From the NCBI RefSeq assembly GCF_015706575.1, contig NW_024037063.1, positions 20,088,927 to 20,152,926 on the forward strand: DNA of 64,000 bases, read 5' to 3'. The DNA is from Patiria miniata (lineage: Eukaryota; Echinodermata; Asteroidea; Valvatida; Asterinidae). This document shows positions 1 through 27,528 of the stretch, piece after piece. Both the position numbers and the translations under genes were made by a program. Below the pieces are notes generated by a model. That model searched no databases and was not told where the DNA came from. It was given only the letters and a program-made list of their open reading frames with translations. How positions within the stretch are numbered: position 1 is the stretch's first letter; every line of letters begins with the position of its first letter.

Positions 1-138
1 AAACTTGCTTCCTGCACTGTGATTCGATCAAGCAATAACAAGTACCGGATTTGTATCATGTACTTGTTGTCTTGTTGTTGATATCAATTTTCAATGTGTT
101 TTAATTCAATGCTTGAACGATAACTGGGAATATTCTCC

Positions 139-228
139 GCACGGCTGAGCATCAACAACACATAACCTCAATCCTTCAAAGTCATCCATTTTGCAAAGAG
201 TGTTTCGGAGGATTTGGGAAAGTTAGGG
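139..228. mobile_element. MITE-A right-end fragment
   Basis: CACGGCTGAGCATCAACAAC through CATTTTGCAAAGAG to AGTTAGGG matches the right third of the 17.5-kb copy, with an internal deletion. Confidence 0.55.
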
Positions 229-299
229 TTAGGAATGCTGCCGCATGCGCGCAGACATGACGGCAGTGGCGCCACCACAAAAATAGCTTTTAATTTTGT

Positions 300-498
300 T
301 CAGCCAATTCACTGGAGGTTGCTTCACAGTCTTTTGTGTGGTCAACACATGTACAGGGCAAGCAGTGAGGCCCTCTGTCACGCATGACTGCACCGAAGAT
401 TACCTCAAAGGAATTTTGAAGTGTGGGTGCTAACTCTGGGGGCAAAACTGGTTTTGCAAAACTTGAAGGGTTGTGAAGTGCAAAAGACAGTAAGGGTT
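300..498 (+). repeat. repeat H, copy 1
   Basis: GAAGATTACCTCAAAGGAAT..GGTTTTGCAAAACTTGAAGG..GTTGTGAAGTGCAAAAGACA is the complement of 8150-8345. Confidence 0.6.
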
Positions 499-500
499 AC

Positions 501-835
501 AATCCCCTGGGGCCTTTTTTGCTAGGAACCATCCTCAATCCTCCAAAGTCCTCCAAAAATTTACACTTATGTTCAAATGAAGGATACCCAGCGCCTCAAT
601 CCTTCAACGTCGTCAGACAGTCCTGCCTCTCAAAATGCATTCATCCTCAATCCTCCAAAATCCTCCTCTTCTTCAAACAAGATCCTTAATCCTCTAAAAT
701 CCTCTAAAATCCTCATGTGCTAAAACACCATTCATCCTCAATCCTTCAAAATCCTCATGCTTCTCAAACACCATCCATCCTCCAAAATCCTCGAAAACTG
801 CCATGAGGATCTTGGAAGATTGAGAAGGGTTAGGG
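501..835. mobile_element. MITE-A-like copy of the 53.5-kb subtype
   Basis: Dense AATCCTCCAAAATCCTC units, the phrase AGACAGTCCTGCCTC shared with the 53.5-kb copy, and a GGGTTAGGG end at about 828-835. The left end is degenerate (AATCCCCTGGGGCC). Confidence 0.6.
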
Positions 836-3589
836 TACCCATTGTTGGGGCTGATAGACTCGGTAGGCTGCAAGTATTTCCGATGTTGGGAGTCCAGTGG
901 ACTTCCTGGAGAAACCTAAAATAGTCGTGGCATAAAATACAACACAGAACACTTATAAACAAAACAAAGTAGGGATTTCCCCGTTAATTTTTTGAGTATG
1001 TACAAATCACCCTGTTTTGAAACAGATGAGGAAATGCACAATATTCTTCTTTATTTCCTCTAACGGCTACAACCATCAGTCTAACTTGTTTGAATCATCG
1101 CACCCTTTGAACCGACTCAAAACTAGACCAATCAAATGAAGTTGGAAAAGATTGCCGATATATTGACACAATGCTCACGTGACTGAAGATCGGAATCAAA
1201 GGTTACAGAGATATCGAGACTTATTCTGCAATTGTCTGGCACCGGTTACAACCGGAAATCTACTTGAAACGGGCGTATTGCAGAACCCGAATAACTTGGA
1301 TTGCCTCTGGTATTGATATTTTTGTCACTGATGTGGCGACGGGATCAGTAGGGCATTTGATAAGGTGGGTAAAGTTCACTAGGTGTGTTGTTCGAAGAAA
1401 AGAAAAAAAAGTCTGGAAAGTTTTGGGTCAGGATTTGTTTTCGACTTGGGCTTAGTGGTGTGTATTTACGTGTAGTACTGGAACTGGGTACCCTGTTGAA
1501 GTAAAACACGTGTACCCAGGTATTCGTAAATGAAACCTAACCCTACAATTCAAATCCCGGAGATTGTCTGAAGGACTTTATAGCTTTACGGTGTAAACTG
1601 CAATTTGCTTGAGTGTCATCTGTCGTGCGTTCAAATGCACTTTTACGTGAAATCTGTTTTGGTTTTCCACGTAGCCTGGTTTTCATTTTGAAAACTACCC
1701 ACAAATGGCATTCAAACCTTTCTTTTTCATTGTCGGAGAAGTAACTAGGTAATTTGTAAAGTTGGTTACGGGTGCCCGATCCCATAATCTGGAACCAGTT
1801 CCTGACATCAGCGGTCGGGTACTCGGGTACCCGGTTCCGATGCACAGCCCTACTAACATGTCAAGTTACCACCTCTTTTCTTATCGGAGTGATTACCTTG
1901 AACTTCTGTAAATTATAGTACTGTTCATGTGTCATATCCAACTGAAACTGTTCCGATGCGCACCCTTACTTGGGCCAAACCATATGTAGAGTAAGCAATT
2001 TCCCTTGACTTGCATTGCAAAATATTTGGGGCAAATGATCTGTTTGATATTGAAAATTTCACAGATAATAGACGCAAAAATGTGTTTTCACAGATAAGTT
2101 TACCAAAAAATCATAGCAGTTTGCTATTAAATTTAAAAACAAATGTGGGTCATTGATGTTTATTACATTAAAACACATTTTTTAAACTAATCACCTTGTT
2201 TGATATTTCCTGAATTAGATTGATTAAATTCATCAAAAAAACCCCGACAGACTGAATTGCCCTATTCGCAGTGGCTTTCTGCATCCCGTATTGTGCATGC
2301 ATACATGATGATAAGACCGAGAAAAAGCAAATTGTGTGTTTAACGGTAATACTCTAAAAATTATCCAGGTACGTAGGAAGGAAAGTAATTTTATTTTGTA
2401 AATTATTTGTTTTTTGTTTGTCTGTTGGTCATTTATACTTATTTTGTTTATTTTAGGTACCTATAAGAGTGTTCTGTAAATTAACCTGTTCAAGTGTTAA
2501 ATTGAATAATAACACAAAAATTGCATAGGGAAGTGTTTTTCATTTTCAAAATATACGTCATTTAAAATGTTAAGCAACATGCGGAAATAAAATGTTGAGG
2601 TCTGAAATTTGGCCTGGAAAAATCCAGGTAGGTCAGGTTTCGTTAACGCATATTTTTTTACACTGGAAATGATCCCTGAAGATCAACAAGTCACCTACGT
2701 GTTATGTAGCAGTTATTGACAAATAAAGACGTCTAAAATTAATAACAATTAGAAGGTTTTTATGCACGGAGAAATGTACAATTGTAGTCACGATCAATCG
2801 GCACTTAAAATTACAAATCAGACGTCCCCGAGAAAGCTTAAAACAAGATGGCAGACTGGACAGCTCGGTCTCCCAGCTGCTGTCTGTGGGCGAACACAAT
2901 TTTCAAAATTTTCTCAGCAAAACAGCGTAAATGAAGCATTGTTGCAACACTTACATTTTCATTTTTTGAAGTACATTCAATGACGAAAATAAACCATTTC
3001 AGTTGCTGTTGACTCTGCAAACCGGGGCTTTACACATATGTTATTGTAGAAACCTGATTTCAGGTATTAGCATTGGGAAATGACATTCCCCCCCCCAGTG
3101 TTTGTTTAGATGTATATAGCTGCTGAATAAATTTGCATATATTATTGGCTAACTTTCCTTTTATAAAACACACGTGCTTCACCAAGACAACCTAGAAATT
3201 ATTTATTGTTGTCTATATTTAGTCCTTTGTTCATTTTTGTGCTGTAATTTAATAAAAAGCATATGCTCTGCTAAAATTATTTTTTTAGATGTACAGACGA
3301 CTCTTGTTAGTACAAACACTGTTAATACAAATTCTGGTTATAGCAAACACAAAGCCTTGATCCGGAATGTGTTTTATAAGCATAATGAATGGGACTCATG
3401 TTCCTCTTAATACAAAACCCTGATTTAACAAACAATTTGGCTAGGTGACTTTATTTTTCAGCAGAAATTTCCCAGACATTGGGAAATGTAAGATGGGAAA
3501 AAAATAATCATCATCACTGTGCATAAAGAGGCCCAATGGTGAGTCGTGCCCATTGAGTGCAGCGTACACACACAGAGCAGCGTGTGTGT
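836..3589. other. upstream noncoding DNA, no gene seen
   Basis: Besides repeat I (1783-1852), mostly AT-rich single-copy-looking sequence. Short frames here are not supported by splice or composition signals. A weak pogo-like repeat with GTTAGTACAAACACTG / TGATTTAACAAAC phrases lies at about 3290-3440. Confidence 0.5.
1783..1852 (+). repeat. repeat I, copy 1
   Basis: ATAATCTGGAACCAGTTCCT, GACATCAGCGGTCGGGTACT and CGGGTACCCGGTTCCGATG match 50505-50573 at almost every base. The two copies lie in unrelated surroundings. Confidence 0.6.
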
Positions 3590-3936
3590 GTGTGGCTCAA
3601 CGTACAGGCATCGTGTAGTGCCGTGCATAATGTGTGGCGTGGATAATGTCTGCCCCTCATTATGTGGGAGGCTGGTTTGGCGAGCCAGCATGTACAGCGC
3701 GGCCCGCAGAGACGACTAGTGGAGTCTTGATAATCTATTCGAACCGCACCTTTCGTCGTGCTCTGCGTGTGTATGTGTCTGTGTCAATGGCAGTGCTGCT
3801 ACTCACGATCTGTGATCAGTCTGAGGCCGAGCTGCGTTGATTCCTGCAGAGTAAAAGGAGCTATCCTCAACATTGGAATGAGAATTAAAACCAACCAAAT
3901 CATTTCACCCGGCGACAACTTTGGCGTTCCCGTGAG
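3590..3936 (+). promoter_or_regulatory. possible promoter / noncoding first exon of the G-beta gene
   Basis: This is the nearest block upstream of the first coding exon that is richer in G+C and in CpG than its surroundings. It follows a short TG-rich run at about 3580-3595. Possible donors are GTGAGG at 3932 and GTTTTT at 3937. No TATA box or clear initiator was recognised. Offered only because the acceptor at 4086 demands an upstream exon, which could lie elsewhere or outside the window. Confidence 0.25.
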
Positions 3937-4113
3937 GTTTTTTGTTTCTGGAATTGAAACAAGTGTTTAGATGCATGTTAAAACCAAAATGTGTAGCGTA
4001 AATGCTATGTTTCAGCACCATGGTTTAGATGTTTGTGTTTGCAATATTCTTATGCCTTTTGTGCTCTGTCTTTTTTTTAATTTCAGATTTGATAAATTTA
4101 GCAAGCTTACACA

Positions 4114-20023
<15,910 letters not shown>

Positions 20024-23000
20024 AACACGCCACACCCGCTAAAAAAAGATAAGATAAACAAAAACCTCCCGTGAGCAATAGGGGAGGGTAACCCCCGGAC
20101 CGGCCAACACAGGGGGACACACTCCTAACTCCCCCCTCAAAGCTGCGATGATCTGGGAAATCAGCCCCCTGTGCTAAGAGGGGGAAAGTTAAAAACCGCT
20201 TTTGGACCTTTGAATACGAGTGTGGCACTCGTGTATAAGTTACTGATGAAGGGATGAAAGTGATATTTCATAAAATAAGAGGAAAAGGGGGGGGGGGGTT
20301 GCGTGTGTGTCCGAGTGCCCTGTTTTGTGGCTCTGATACAGAGCATTATATCATCTGTGTAAAACAGGAAGGGAACGAAAGGATATCCAATGATAGTGGT
20401 TTAAACTAGACAAAAACAAAAATACTGTAATAATAACTAAATTTAAAAACAATTGTGCACGAAATGCTGGCGTGAGTGGTTCAAATAAAATATAATTGAT
20501 TTTTAGATCTCGAAGTTTGGGGGAGGGGGGAGTTGAAGTTGATTGTTGAAATTTTTTTTTAAAAACCTGACAGAAAAAGAGTGTTCATCATCAAAGGTTT
20601 TAACATTTAAATAATTAATTGAAATTTCCGTGCACCTAAAAAGTTCCAGAAAAAAGGCGTCTACTTTTAGGCAGTGTTGATACATGTGCTTTAGTTGTGT
20701 ATATATTTTGTGTTAATTCTGTATGCTGATTTTGTTCCTTCAGATTTAGCTAGTTGAGATGGACACGTCTTCAATTTTTTTAAAAACTATTTGAAGCTAT
20801 TCGTTGGCGCCTCTTTTTGCAACTATCCCTTGAAAATCCCCCCCCCCCCTAAAATGCAAGAATGTAACGAAAGGCAAGAAATTTTGGAAACTCTAGTTAA
20901 TGCTTAACTCCAGTTCAGTTTTGGTCCGCCCCTTTTTCTGGAAGTTTTTAGGATTCATCCGGTTGAGAACCAAGAAGCATTTTTTGGCCGGGTTTTAAAA
21001 AAAAGTATATATATATTAAAAGTAAGGTTGTATTATTATTATTATTATTTAGTAGCCCATATATCCGATGCATGTGTCGATCGATGCACGTATATAAAGA
21101 TACATGCCATTTACATTTTTTAATTTCACATGTGGTTAAATGTTGACGGAAAATGGGCTTAAAAATGAAAACTACGGAAAAAAAAAAATTAAAAAAAAAA
21201 AATTGTGTAGATTTTTTCACCACCAAGTTAATAGTTTAGCTATCCCATGGAAAATTGTTACGGATAACCTGTGCTTTGTGTAACACAGAATTTTTTGTTG
21301 TTGAGGAATTTTGTTTAACGTTCCCTTCTCTCTTCGATATTATTGCATTTGTAAATGTCGTAAATGGATGAATACAAAAAAAACGAAACTGTATAGACGC
21401 CAACTGTATGTATGCAGCATTGTGCACGAGAAAAACTGAAAAAAAGGTTCGCATTTTTTTACCCTTGATGTCCGTTCATCTCCGTTTTGGTGAAAGTAAC
21501 GCTACGAGAGATTCCCGAATATCTCTCATCATAATCGGTTGGTTTTATGAAGCTGTGTTTTGTTTTGAAGCCGGCTTTTGGGCAGAGTAATACATGTTCA
21601 GCTTGACGAACCGAGAAACTTTTAAAAATCATCATGTAACGTCATGGAAGGCCATAGGTGGCAAGTCGCAATGATCGTGAGTTGTGAGTCGACCGCCCAC
21701 AAAAAAACTAAATAAGAACAACCGGCTCCTTAGGAGGAATAAGATGGCCTTTCTGCCCCAATCCAAATAAATTCGGTTTCATTTTTTTTTTCTTCCGTTT
21801 TTGCAAGTTTTTTTGTGTGGAGTTACTTTGAAAATGAAAAAATATATACAAGAAGTGCAGACTTCTATGTGTGTAGAAACACTGATTGCACCTGTTTACG
21901 TTCATTATTTACTGGCAATATTTTCTAACCGAGAAAAGTTCACGTAATTTTTTAATTAATCAACTCTTAATGAAGCAAGGAATTTACGCTCGCTCTTTGT
22001 TTTTAGTATTAACCTGCATCAGTTTTTTGGACGGGGTATGTCACAATCGTCTCTCGACAATGTCTCATTAATTCACCGTTTTTTTTGCATCCGAATGTAC
22101 CCTCTGCCTTGCCAATGCTTTTTGGTCTGTGAAAGGCACACTTTTGAATGAAAAACATAAAGTGCAATGAAAAAGTTGCTAAGATCATTGCGGAGATTAC
22201 GTGCCTGGTCGCTAAACGATCCTGCGTTGTGTGAACAAATTTGAATCCCCAGAGCCGTTCCGGCAAACGTTGCCCTCTATTTTACTGTATCCGACCATTG
22301 CTTTGTAGCAGATTGAATATAAAAAAGAAATCCAAAATCTTGTAGTGGATGGGCTCTAGCAAGTGAATATATATACTCTTTAAGGTTTAAAAAGAAAACA
22401 CAAGCAAATTGAGCAGCTGCCGACCAATTAGAACTCATCTTGTAAAATTACTTGATTGTTGTGACTAATTTCTTTTTCCTTTTTTTTCATTTATCGCACG
22501 TGCTTCACCGATAATTTTTTTTTTCTCTTTTTGACAGGTTGTAATAGATATAGGGGAAAGTGGATATATATATATTTACCTTGCGAAAATGTTTTTTGAA
22601 ATCGTTGGGATTTGTCGTTATAAAGATGAGCAATTGTTTTGCCATTCTTGGAACTGATGGGGAAATCCCGTCAGATATTTTGTTTTAATGATAAAAAAAG
22701 CGGAATTATTAAACAGCAGAATGATGTAATTTCTTAGTTCTCCCAAGGGAACTATTGGTAGCGTTGTGTACTATTGCATAGTTGCCACATGGAGACGATG
22801 AATTCTTTGTGTATTAATATGATGTACGTGTATTTAAAAAAAAAAAGTAAAAAAAAAAAAAGTAAAAAAAGTCATGAATTTTAACACTTATAAAAATAGG
22901 AAAACAAACTTTCAAACTGCATAGCCATCAAGATTTAGAGATCATTTTCATCAGAAACTAGTACATTTTTTGTATCATGGACGAAAAAAAAAAGAAGTTA

Positions 23001-25745
23001 AAATTGTGACTTGAAAATGACGTGAACGTTTTAAGAATATCTGTGTATAAAAAAAATAATAATTAATAAACAAATCCTATGTGTGCAGGGTTTTCACTTC
23101 GTTTGGTTGAGCCCTTTTCTCGAGCTGTAGATAGTAAAAAAAAAAATCAATCAAAAAACTTTGGGGTTAACTCTAAAATAACGCTCCAGTCGGTGGGTTG
23201 ATAATTTTTGTGTGTGTGTATCTTTGGCAGAATCGGAAAGAAGTTGGCATGTTGTCTTAAAGAGCATAGGAGATACATTGTAAAACAAAAAAGAAAAAAC
23301 ACAATTTAAAAAAAAAAAAAAAAACTGTGCGCAAACATTTTGTAGATAGTGTTCCTAGTCAGTGCTGTGTAGTTTGGGTGTCAATGTTCGGAATGGTTCC
23401 AGCATAACCAGTTCACAAAGCATTACTGTTGATTTTAACCGTTGGAAACAAAAAAGAGAAAAATTGCATAGAGAAAATGGGTCGTTAGCCGAGTTGCAAT
23501 CCATTTAAAATAAAATTGCGACGTGTTTTAATCACTTTCTTCACAGAAAGAAGTTTAGGGTTCATTTTACTTTTTTTTTTTTTTTTTTGGCAATGGTTTG
23601 TTTTGTGGATGGAGATGAAACTATTGTAATAACACTTTAAGTTGACGTGGTAAAAGATTGGAAACTTTTTAATAATAATATTTCGTATGATAAAAGTTAT
23701 GCTCCTTTGAACACAGCCAATGATGTATGTCGTACTCTTTTTGATATAGAATTGATGTATAGGTTGTACCTTTTGTTTTTATTCGAATTATCGTTTGCAA
23801 TTCTTAAGTAGCGACCAATGCCTTGGTTCCGATTCCCAAGTATTGAAGAAAAATTGAGACGCGTGTAGATTTTTGTAGTACATGTAAACCGCTATCTTTT
23901 CTGGTTTGGTTTTTGCTTCACTGCGTATGAATGAAGTGTGGCCCTGAGTAGACTGGTACCCGCAGTGTCATTGTTACAAGGTGTTATTGCTGCTGTGATG
24001 CTGGGGTACCAGACCAAGATGGCCCCTGTATAACACCATGATGCCTGGTCTTCTGAGGATGTTTCAGTCACTATCTTTCCAGCATGCGTGATATCCTCTC
24101 ACTTTTTGCCGTAATAGTATCTCAACATTCAGATGTCTATTTTACTTGCGAAGAAATTTCATGAAATTTCTTGCCTTCAAATGTGACTGGAAAATCCTTG
24201 GAAGTATCAAGTATCTATCAATTTAAGAAAAGGCCAAATGTCATTTTTTAATATAAAAAAACGGTGGACATTTGTGGGAGTGGTTTATCTGGCCACCATT
24301 TGTAGTTGTGTACATTGCCTTCTCCCTGATAGATTTTGCATATGTTTTGCATATGTTTTGCATATGCAAATTAGTTCAGCTGTGCAGCTCCGCCCTGTTC
24401 AACCGCAAACACAATGGACAATTTTTATATTGTATACAATCCAAGGCTTATGAACGAATGCACAAAACTATAACCCACAATTGGACCAAATGGGGGATTT
24501 TCACTACAATTTGCCCAGTTTTCTCAAACACTTTGTTGACAAACTATGATACTTTTGGACGTCTTTTGCAATCTGTGTCCAATTGAACGTTATAATTGAA
24601 CGAATACTTTGATTTGTAATGCACAAATTTGACATCTTGTTGACTTCAGAATTTGAATCAATTGTCCCATTGTTTTGTTAATGAAAGCATAATTTAATAC
24701 TGATATAATTTTTTTTGGAAAGAAGGTATCATTTATGAGATTTGTTTTCTTCAAATGTGCATGTTTTACAACAGCCTTGTAAATTGTTCATTGTGTTAGC
24801 TGTCAAGACACGTGCAGGACTCGTAGTTTCATTATCATATTAGTTGTGAAGTTGTGTAAGAGAAAAACAAAATGTCGCCCCCTGTCTTGCTCTAACTTTT
24901 TACGGGCACAACTTGAATGCCTTGTTTTAATTTGATCTCTGAATATGATGATAAACAAAAGAGTTAAGTGTACAGTTAAAATTGGATATATCGATGTAGT
25001 GGTTAGCAAAAAAAAAAGTGTATTATTAAACAAGGAGTATTGCTGGGAAAAAAATGAGAAGAGATTTTCTTTTTTAAGTATTGGAACCCCAACCTTAGTG
25101 TAAACTCCCTTTCTCGAAAAAAAACAAAATTTGTTATTGTTCATATGCTGATGCTTTTAAGAAAATCTGCTGTGGGATCTTTGGAGAAAAAAAAATTAAT
25201 GAAAACTCATTAAACGAGAAATCCTGCAGGTATTGTAAACATTGACGTGACGACACTCGACTTGATTAATTACTATTATGATTATTATTGTTACTCTTAT
25301 AGATGCGTAGATGTTGGTGATAACGTTAGTAGCTAGGTCGGATAAACTCCTCGACGCGACGTCTAAAAAAAAAAACTTACGTAACGTTATTAAAATAAAA
25401 ATGTACTATTGATAGTAAGAAACCCAACACAAGTGGACCATGTGACTCGGCTCATTCATTATTCTTGAGCTGGTCGCAGTGGTGACTAAAAAACATAATG
25501 TGGGCACGTGCACTATATATAGATGGTAAACGAAACAGAAAAATCATCACCCTTATATGGTCATGTGTACACCAAATCTTTATATATATAATATACAAGA
25601 GAATAGGTGAATGACCCCTTTGGGGGTCTGGTCTCCCGTCTTAGTTTACTTGTGTCGTGTATCACATGGTAAAAGCCTGTGCCCACGTTTTTCTGTATGA
25701 TGGCAGTAAAGTTAAGCGTAAGTAAAATAAACTTGTGTCTTTATC
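20024..25745 (+). other. GNB1: probable long 3' UTR of the G-beta gene
   Basis: 5.7 kb of AT-rich sequence follow the stop with no recognised interspersed repeat, unlike every intron in the window, and no supported coding exon. AATAAA signals occur at 20484-20489 (short UTR of about 460 nt), 23065-23070 and 25726-25731. The distal one is followed by a T/G-rich downstream stretch. Many A and T runs are present. Whether transcription really extends to the distal signal cannot be told from sequence. Confidence 0.4.
25726..25731 (+). terminator. distal poly(A) signal AATAAA, candidate end of the G-beta transcript
   Basis: AATAAA within agtaaaataaactt, with T/G-rich sequence (ttgtgtttattttgtt) about 35 nt downstream. 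It is the last such signal before mobile-element sequence resumes at about 26.09 kb. Confidence 0.35.
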
Positions 25746-26092
25746 AAAAAAAATTTGCAAATTGTGTTTATTTTGTTTCTCAACTTGATTGTTACCCCTG
25801 TTACCACCCCCTTTTTTGGCTGCCCCGCCCAAGATGTAGGGATTATGACTTATGAAGTGACCATATCCCCACCCTAGGGCAGATTTCAAGTGACAATCTC
25901 TGACATGCGTTGGGGGGGGGGGGGGGGTCCTACACTGGTTGCCTGTCTGTCAAGTGCACCGATGGCTAAAATCCCCACTAAGAACTAAAAATCCCAACCC
26001 CTCGGGTTTGAGATATTTATGTGACTAAACCCGACGTGACACCTGGGGCATGGGGGGGGGAGGCAATTGATAGATTTGGCTTGTTTCTTTAA

Positions 26093-26587
26093 GGTAATAT
26101 ACAACATTTGCAAACATCAAAATACAAAATTAACAAATTATGAAATTCCTCACTGGATGGTAAGTGAATAAAAGTATCCTGTGAAATCATGGCACCTGGT
26201 GTGCTGTGATTTTCAAGAAAAGTGGAATTCTTGCATCAATTTCCAACGATGGTCGGCCGACCATCATTGGGGAAACAAAACAACCTTTTTTTTTTTAAAT
26301 ACTGCCCCCAATTTGCCAAATTTAGCTAGTCCAGATTTTGTTTGCAATCGGTTTCACATTTGTAAACGGGTACAAGCCAGCTAGTCTGGTTCCCTGACCT
26401 GAACATTTCCCTTCTGTAAATTGCTCCATTGAAGTAGAGTCAGGGAACCAGATTACAAAAACAGCATTTTTTTATTTTTTCCCCCAGCATCTATGAACAC
26501 AAAACATTAAACAGGTCAGTGCAACAATATTTGCTATAAAATACTAACTCCAAAATCCGTCCATTTCTGAATATTTTAGTATCGACT
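26093..26587. mobile_element. MITE-B copy 2, decayed, between the two genes
   Basis: TTAA at 26089-26092 and 26588-26591; begins GGTAATATACAACATTTGC. Central palindrome kept as CCAACGATGGTCGGCCGACC. The right terminus is degenerate. Confidence 0.65.
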
Positions 26588-27208
26588 TTAAAATAGTTTC
26601 CATGGTTTCATAGGTTTTATTTTTGGTGATTGATGATTTTGTTTTCCCAGTCCTCAAAATAGACCTTTCATTTGTAACCATTGATTGCCATTTGGGTTGT
26701 CTAGCCGCAAGGACATAAATATAAGCCATGGTTAATTTTGGCAACAAATCTTGCTTAAAAAAATCACTCTACCTTCGTTATATAAGAAAGGTATTTGTAT
26801 TAAATCCGTGATAGCATTTAATGGCTATTTTTGTAATTCAATATTAATAACTATTCTTTATTTTTGCAATGTTGGCCTTCCATAGTTCATCAGACCATGG
26901 TTGGCAAAAAGTGCCAATCACGGCAAAATTCTATAAAAAAAAAAAAGGTATAAATCTCACAAGATCTGCACCAGAAACTGCAAATACAGAAAAATTAACT
27001 TCAAAAAGAAAAAGAAATTAAAGCCTGATTAAAGATCACATCAGAAATGTATCACATTTTATGACTTCGTACCAATTTAGGCAAATAAATAAGTGTACTT
27101 TAATTCTTCAGGCAAACAAGATCCAATAGGATTTTGACACATGGAACAACTTTTTTATAACAAACATAACTTTTTGATAAATATTTCTGCTAGAAATTTC
27201 TGCAATCT

Positions 27209-27234
27209 CCCCCCCCCCCCCCCCCCCCCCCCCC
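27209..27234 (+). repeat. 26-nt poly-C tract upstream of PLOD
   Basis: Uninterrupted run of C, about 195 nt before the initiator ATG. Similar shorter C or G runs are at 7389, 7615, 20288, 25912, 49515 and 58592. Confidence 0.9.
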
Positions 27235-27299
27235 AGCCTGGCGACGCATCTTAAAAACCTTTCTACGTAGGATCTTTTTTAGGGGAGGCTGGGAACCGC

Positions 27300-27428
27300 G
27301 CATATTTTCTCTTCCTGAAAGCGCCCCCATGCGGCGTGATTGGTCTCATTCACGTGGGTTCATTTGACAGCGCAGCAAGTCGAGATGTCTGGGTAGGGTC
27401 TAGTGAACACGTCACACGGTGCAAAAAA
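27300..27428 (+). promoter_or_regulatory. 5' UTR and likely promoter of the lysyl hydroxylase gene
   Basis: CpG-containing leader before the ATG. It holds an inverted CCAAT box (gattgg, about 27340), an E-box CACGTG (27353) and a CACGTCAC element (about 27410). ATG 27429 has A at -3 (aaaaaaATGG) and is the first in-frame methionine; Met5 at 27441 is a second choice. Transcription start is not determined. Confidence 0.35.
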
Positions 27429-27528
27429 ATGGCGATCAATATGGAGGGGCTACAGCGATTTCTCGCCATGTTTTTGGCTTTATTACTGGTTGTCTGCGTG
27501 ACACTGGCTTCAGACAGTAAAACCAAAG
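27429..27528 (+). CDS. PLOD: PLOD exon 1 (signal peptide)
   Basis: 100 nt, residues 1-33 plus one nt. Basic/polar start [10 protein letters not shown], then hydrophobic core [17 protein letters not shown] and a small-residue cleavage context (TLA|SDS). Donor GTACGT at 27529. The intron that follows is 5.9 kb. Confidence 0.9.

Noticed and set aside
27336..27428. Upstream extension of PLOD exon 1 frame beginning at GTG
   Set aside because: No in-frame ATG upstream of 27429. The extension would bury the signal peptide.
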